Origin: Nocardia carnea
Lineage (GTDB): Bacteria > Actinomycetota > Actinomycetes > Mycobacteriales > Mycobacteriaceae
Direction: 5' to 3'
Assembly: GCF_029868325.1 (NCBI RefSeq)
Contig: NZ_JARWNW010000039.1
Location: 1 to 36,095, forward strand
Length of the DNA: 36,095 nt
Positions 33,183 through 36,095 of the stretch are shown here, piece after piece. The stretch's first letter is position 1. Every line of letters begins with the position of its first letter. Below the pieces are notes generated by a model, which searched no databases, had not been told where the DNA came from, and worked only from the letters and a program-made list of their open reading frames with translations. Both the position numbers and the translations under genes were made by a program.

Positions 33183-33826
33183 CAGGCCGTCTCCTGTAGC
33201 GCCGGGGCGCCCTCGAGGTAGGTGAGTGTGCGCTCGCCGAGGTCGGCGGCGGAGGTGCCGGGACGGCTGAAGGCCGTCATATCGTTGCCGAGATGCAGGA
33301 TGACCTCGCCGTTTCCGAGCGGATAGGTCACGTCGACCGGTAGACGCCCCTGGCCGATTCCGGTGATCACGACGGCGCCGTCGGGCAGGTCGACGAGGTA
33401 GGCGTGGGCATAGAACCCCGCGACGCCGATCCGCTCGAGATCTTCGAACGAATGCGTGCCGGGCACCCCGGTGTTGAAGAGCACGTCGCGGCGATCGACT
33501 CCATCCCAGATCGGGTGCGTTCCCATGGCGGTGAGCCATAGGTCGCGGGTCGTGTGGAAGTCGAGTTTGCGGTACTTGGGCATGTTCTCGACGAACCGCT
33601 CCAGCGGATGACCGTTGACGAGAATGCGTCCACCGGCGCGCACCCAAGCCGACAGCCGATCGGTGCGCGCGGCGAGAAAGCGCTGATCGCAGGCGCCGCT
33701 CACCATGATGCCGACGTAGGCGGCGAGGTCGATCCCGTCGAGGTCGTATACATCGCGGACAGCGATCCGAGGCGTGTCTTCCGAGGGTGAGGCGCGGCGT
33801 TGGACGAGTTGCAGAACCGGGGGCAT
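33182..33826 (-). CDS. first glutamine-amidotransferase-like protein of iron-box pair
   Basis: The predicted protein has 214 residues. The stretch IDLAAYVGIMVSGACDQRFLAARTDRLSAWVRAGGRILVNGHP (about residues 33-75) has the strand-turn-helix of class I glutamine-amidotransferase-like domains (ThuA and relatives), and the end has LGNGEVILHLGNDM, typical of the same fold. Cys47 in SGACDQ is a candidate for a nucleophile but lies at an unusual position. The start ATG has AAGGAG 5 nt upstream. A perfect 15-bp IdeR core ends 41 nt upstream of this start, so the gene should be repressed by iron. The partner gene overlaps its stop. Confidence 0.78.
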   Translation of the reverse strand: MPPVLQLVQRRASPSEDTPRIAVRDVYDLDGIDLAAYVGIMVSGACDQRFLAARTDRLSAWVRAGGRILVNGHPLERFVENMPKYRKLDFHTTRDLWLTAMGTHPIWDGVDRRDVLFNTGVPGTHSFEDLERIGVAGFYAHAYLVDLPDGAVVITGIGQGRLPVDVTYPLGNGEVILHLGNDMTAFSRPGTSAADLGERTLTYLEGAPALQETA

Positions 33827-33859
33827 CAAGACTCCTTCACCGGTAACGGAACGGCGCGA

Positions 33860-33865
33860 GTTATA
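33860..33865 (-). promoter_or_regulatory. -10 element of the iron-box gene pair
   Basis: TATAAC on the minus strand lies 34 nt before the ATG at 33826 and directly beside the IdeR core at 33867-33881, so IdeR binding would block polymerase. Confidence 0.45.
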
Positions 33866-33866
33866 A

Positions 33867-33881
33867 AGGTTAGGCTAACCT
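33867..33881. promoter_or_regulatory. IdeR/DtxR iron box, left
   Basis: AGGTTAGGCTAACCT is identical to the 15-bp core of the DtxR/IdeR consensus TTAGGTTAGGCTAACCTAA. With flanks, 16 of 19 positions match. It serves the minus-strand pair. Confidence 0.9.
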
Positions 33882-33962
33882 AGCAGTGTCGAGGGCACCC
33901 ACAGCGCTTGCGCGGCATCGGGACTCAAATTTCTGAACCGCAGCAACTTCACAATGAGCATG

Positions 33963-33977
33963 AGGTTAGGCTAACCT
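33963..33977. promoter_or_regulatory. IdeR/DtxR iron box, right
   Basis: A second exact AGGTTAGGCTAACCT core, 96 bp from the first and 73 nt upstream of the solute-binding lipoprotein gene. 16 of 19 consensus positions match. Confidence 0.9.
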
Positions 33978-34050
33978 CCATTCTCGGCCGGGGTGACGGC
34001 ACCCCCACCGCCCACACCCCGGCCGTGCTCGACTCTCGAATTGAGGATCC

Positions 34051-35778
34051 ATGATCAACCGTCCGAGCCGCGCCCGCACCGGCGCCGGCGCCGCGGTCGT
34101 GCTGGCGGTCGCCCTGAGTGGCTGTACCGGCAGCACGGACTCCGGCTCCGGGACCACGGCGTTCGGCGACCTGAGCGGTCCGGCCACCGCCGAGCAGCTG
34201 ACCATCGCGCTCGACAAGGACTCCGGCCCCATCAACCTGTTCGCCGGAGCGAGCGACCAACTCGTCGAACTCGTCTACGACAAGTTGCTGGCGCCCTCGC
34301 CCTACGTCGACGACCCGCAGCCGTGGCTCGCCACCGAGGTACGTCAGCTCGACCCGGCCACCTGGGAAGCCGATCTGCGCACGGATGTCACCTGGCAGGA
34401 CGGTGAGCGATTCACACCGCAAGACGTCGTCTTCTCGTTCCAGTACATGCACGACGCACCCACCGGCCGCTACACCCACCACGTCAACGACACCCCCTAC
34501 GTCGACCGCGTAGTCCAGGTCGACGACGACACCGTGCGTTTCGAATGCCGCGACGCCTGCCCCTCGCTCGCCCGCGTCACCCTCGCCGACCTCCCGATCG
34601 TGGCCGAGCACATCTGGGCCGATATCGACCCGGCCGAGGCGAAAACGGTGCAGGACCTGCCGATCGGCACCGGCCCGTACCAGTTGACGGCCTACAGCCC
34701 CACCGAGGGTTACACCCTGACCGCGAACGAGAAATACTTCGCCGGAAAACCCACGGTCGACACGATCAAGATGCCGGTCATCACCGACCAGTCGGCGACG
34801 TTCACCGCGCTGCAGTCCGGCGAGATCGATGCCACCACCCGCACACTCAGCCCCGAGCTCGTCGCACAGTTCGAGCAGTCGGGCAACCTCGACTCGCTCA
34901 CCACGCAGGCATTGAGCTTCCCCGAGATCAAAATGAACTTCCTGCGGAAACCGCTGGATACGCCGAAGTTCCGGCGCGCCCTGTCGGATGCGGTCGACAA
35001 GGAACAGATGCTCGATGTGGTCGCGCTCGGCCAGGGCCGGGCCGCGACCCAGGGCTATCCCCACCCCGATGCGCCCTTCGCGAATCCCGATAACTCCACG
35101 CCCACCGACCGCGCGGCCGCCGGCACCGCACTCGACGAACTCGGCTATACCGATACCGATCGTGACGGTGTCCGCGAGATCGACGGCAAACCGCTCGTGC
35201 TCAGGATGTACGTGGATTCCGGCCTCCCCCAGGATGTCCGGGCCGCCGAACTGGTCGCCGAGGATCTCGGCGAAGTCGGTATCGGCGTCGAGATCGAAGG
35301 GATGGACGCCGCGGCGCTGAAGGAGCGGTCTGCCCAGAAAACCTATGACCTGCTCGTGGGCTCGATCGGCGCGCACGGTGTGGCCGATCCGGACCAGTTC
35401 ATCATGTCGCATCGCTCGGGCTACCTCTGGGCGACGGAGGTCGCCTGGGACGACTGGGACAAGAAATACGCCGAATGGCTGGCCCAGACCACCCATGCCG
35501 ACCGCATCCGCGTGATGCAGGATCTGCAGACCATCCACAACGCCGCCCCGACCACCGTTCCGCTGTTCTACCCCGAAGAACATTGGGCCGTCTCGCACAC
35601 CTACGGCGGATGGTCCGAGAGCCCGGGCTACGGCATCGTCCACAAATGGTCGTTCCTGCCGAAAGATGTTGTAGAAGCGGCACATTCGAGCACGGTCGAC
35701 GCGATCACCGAGCTCACCGGCACCGCTCCGGCCACGGACGTCACCGAGCCCCCGGCCTCGCAAGAGCACGGGCACTGA
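34051..35778 (+). CDS. iron-regulated family-5 solute-binding lipoprotein (ABC importer)
   Basis: The 575-residue protein is the substrate-binding part of an oligopeptide/nickel-type ABC importer. A lipoprotein signal ends in LSGC with Cys25. The family-5 pattern follows: [74 protein letters not shown], and [22 protein letters not shown]. The C-terminus is His-containing (PASQEHGH). An exact IdeR iron box upstream means it should be expressed under iron limitation, unusual for this class, whose iron-linked members import metal-metallophore or heme-peptide complexes. The ATG has GAGG about 5 nt upstream. Permease and ATPase genes would be expected next, but the window breaks off in a G tract. 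Confidence 0.92.
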   Translation: MINRPSRARTGAGAAVVLAVALSGCTGSTDSGSGTTAFGDLSGPATAEQLTIALDKDSGPINLFAGASDQLVELVYDKLLAPSPYVDDPQPWLATEVRQLDPATWEADLRTDVTWQDGERFTPQDVVFSFQYMHDAPTGRYTHHVNDTPYVDRVVQVDDDTVRFECRDACPSLARVTLADLPIVAEHIWADIDPAEAKTVQDLPIGTGPYQLTAYSPTEGYTLTANEKYFAGKPTVDTIKMPVITDQSATFTALQSGEIDATTRTLSPELVAQFEQSGNLDSLTTQALSFPEIKMNFLRKPLDTPKFRRALSDAVDKEQMLDVVALGQGRAATQGYPHPDAPFANPDNSTPTDRAAAGTALDELGYTDTDRDGVREIDGKPLVLRMYVDSGLPQDVRAAELVAEDLGEVGIGVEIEGMDAAALKERSAQKTYDLLVGSIGAHGVADPDQFIMSHRSGYLWATEVAWDDWDKKYAEWLAQTTHADRIRVMQDLQTIHNAAPTTVPLFYPEEHWAVSHTYGGWSESPGYGIVHKWSFLPKDVVEAAHSSTVDAITELTGTAPATDVTEPPASQEHGH

Positions 35779-35787
35779 CGATCAGGC

Positions 35788-35834
35788 GGGGGGGGGGCGG
35801 GGGGGGGGGCGGGGGGGGGGGGGGGTGGGGGGGG
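35788..35834. repeat. 47-nt near-pure G tract
   Basis: 44 of 47 bases are G, broken only by C at 35798 and 35810 and T at 35826. It starts 9 nt after the lipoprotein stop. Such tracts are a known artefact of two-colour sequencing, and the sequence on its right does not continue the locus. Confidence 0.85.
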
Positions 35835-35840
35835 AGCCGG

Positions 35841-35951
35841 GAAATAGGCGGCCAGACCGGTGATGAACACGATCCCGGCTTCGTCGTCGGGGAACAGCAG
35901 AATCGCGATCGGCACCACCGCGATCGCCGGGATGGGCCGGGCGAGTTCGGT
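35841..35951 (-). pseudogene. fragment of an ABC transporter permease (TauC/SsuC type)
   Basis: On the minus strand this translates as [20 protein letters not shown], then [19 protein letters not shown], which resembles the conserved transmembrane region of taurine/nitrate-type permeases (LRPIPAxAxxPxAILLF and the following span). About 37 residues are present. The frame stops being meaningful at the G tract on one side (read as poly-Pro) and at the frr fragment on the other, so both ends are cut. It should not be taken as the permease partner of the iron-regulated lipoprotein. Confidence 0.65.
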
Positions 35952-36050
35952 GAGCGGGCCGAGAAGGAGCTGGACAAGACTACGGCCAGATATGTCGGTC
36001 AGATCGACGAGCTGGTGAAGCACAAGGAATCCGAACTGCTCGAGGTCTGA
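35952..36050 (+). pseudogene. frr: 3' end of ribosome recycling factor gene
   Basis: The last 32 codons, beginning [20 protein letters not shown] and ending [12 protein letters not shown] before TGA, are a clear match to the C-terminal helix of actinobacterial ribosome recycling factor, which splits the 70S ribosome after termination with EF-G. The other ~150 residues are missing: the sequence upstream is ABC-permease sequence on the opposite strand. An frr gene is essential, so the intact gene must lie elsewhere in the genome. Confidence 0.8.
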
Positions 36051-36095
36051 TCCGGCGTTTTCCGGTGTATCCGCCGCCGCGGCGGTGGTGTAGTT

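Noticed and set aside
35788..35834. G tract as a G-quadruplex regulatory element
   Set aside because: The purity, position at the window end and chimeric sequence next to it make an artefact more likely.
1..36095. tRNA, rRNA, CRISPR arrays, insertion sequences
   Set aside because: I saw no tRNA-like T-loop with matching arms, no regularly spaced repeats, and no transposase or integrase translation.

Overview
The window looks like a piece of a mycolic-acid actinomycete chromosome, most likely Nocardia or a close relative. The sequence is very GC-rich and uses many GTG starts. It carries genes for phosphatidylinositol mannosides (pimE, lpqW), mycothiol (mshB) and F420-type enzymes, and has textbook IdeR iron boxes. 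All family calls come from reading the translations and from remembered gene families; no database search was run.

Layout. (1) 1-8893: a gene neighbourhood matching M. tuberculosis Rv1158c-Rv1171. It holds a secreted Ala/Pro-rich protein, the PIM mannosyltransferase PimE, a pterin carbinolamine dehydratase, a tiny Cys/Lys-rich protein, TypA/BipA, lipoprotein LpqW, mycothiol deacetylase MshB and a membrane protein. A small protein built of Ser-x-x triplets lies at the left edge. (2) 8901-13243: a Tat-exported DUF1906 protein (Rv2525c-like), a protein made of two tandem copies of an uncharacterised domain, and a DHA2-type efflux pump divergent from a MarR regulator. (3) 13297-20092: a TerD protein, an apparent operon of MoxR-like AAA ATPase, VWA protein and Rv0121-like F420 enzyme, then a nitronate monooxygenase and an NmrA-like reductase behind a MerR-type promoter. 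(4) 20198-26319: a truncated chloramphenicol-acetyltransferase remnant, a TetR regulator divergent from an aldo/keto reductase - luciferase-like oxidoreductase - unknown protein cluster, a duplicated small membrane protein, a YhhN/lysoplasmalogenase-like protein and an AmpG-like MFS transporter. (5) 26292-32124: a tight five-gene catabolic operon (LacI regulator, FAD oxidoreductase, MHS-family permease, zinc alcohol dehydrogenase, PfkB kinase) with palindromic LacI-type operators. (6) 32478-35778: an iron-regulated divergent locus with two overlapping glutamine-amidotransferase-like genes on one side and a family-5 solute-binding lipoprotein on the other, each behind a perfect 15-bp IdeR/DtxR core.

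The last 310 bases look artefactual. A 47-nt near-pure G tract is followed by an ABC-permease fragment on the minus strand, joined directly to the last 32 codons of ribosome recycling factor on the plus strand. This suggests a chimeric contig end rather than real gene order.

The most interesting points are the iron-box locus with its unusual pair of enzymes, the Sxx-triplet protein, the duplicated-domain protein, a set of leaderless-type starts (TANNNT then 7 nt then the start codon) including a 28-codon leader ORF coupled to the Rv1171-like gene, and several clean operator palindromes next to their likely targets.
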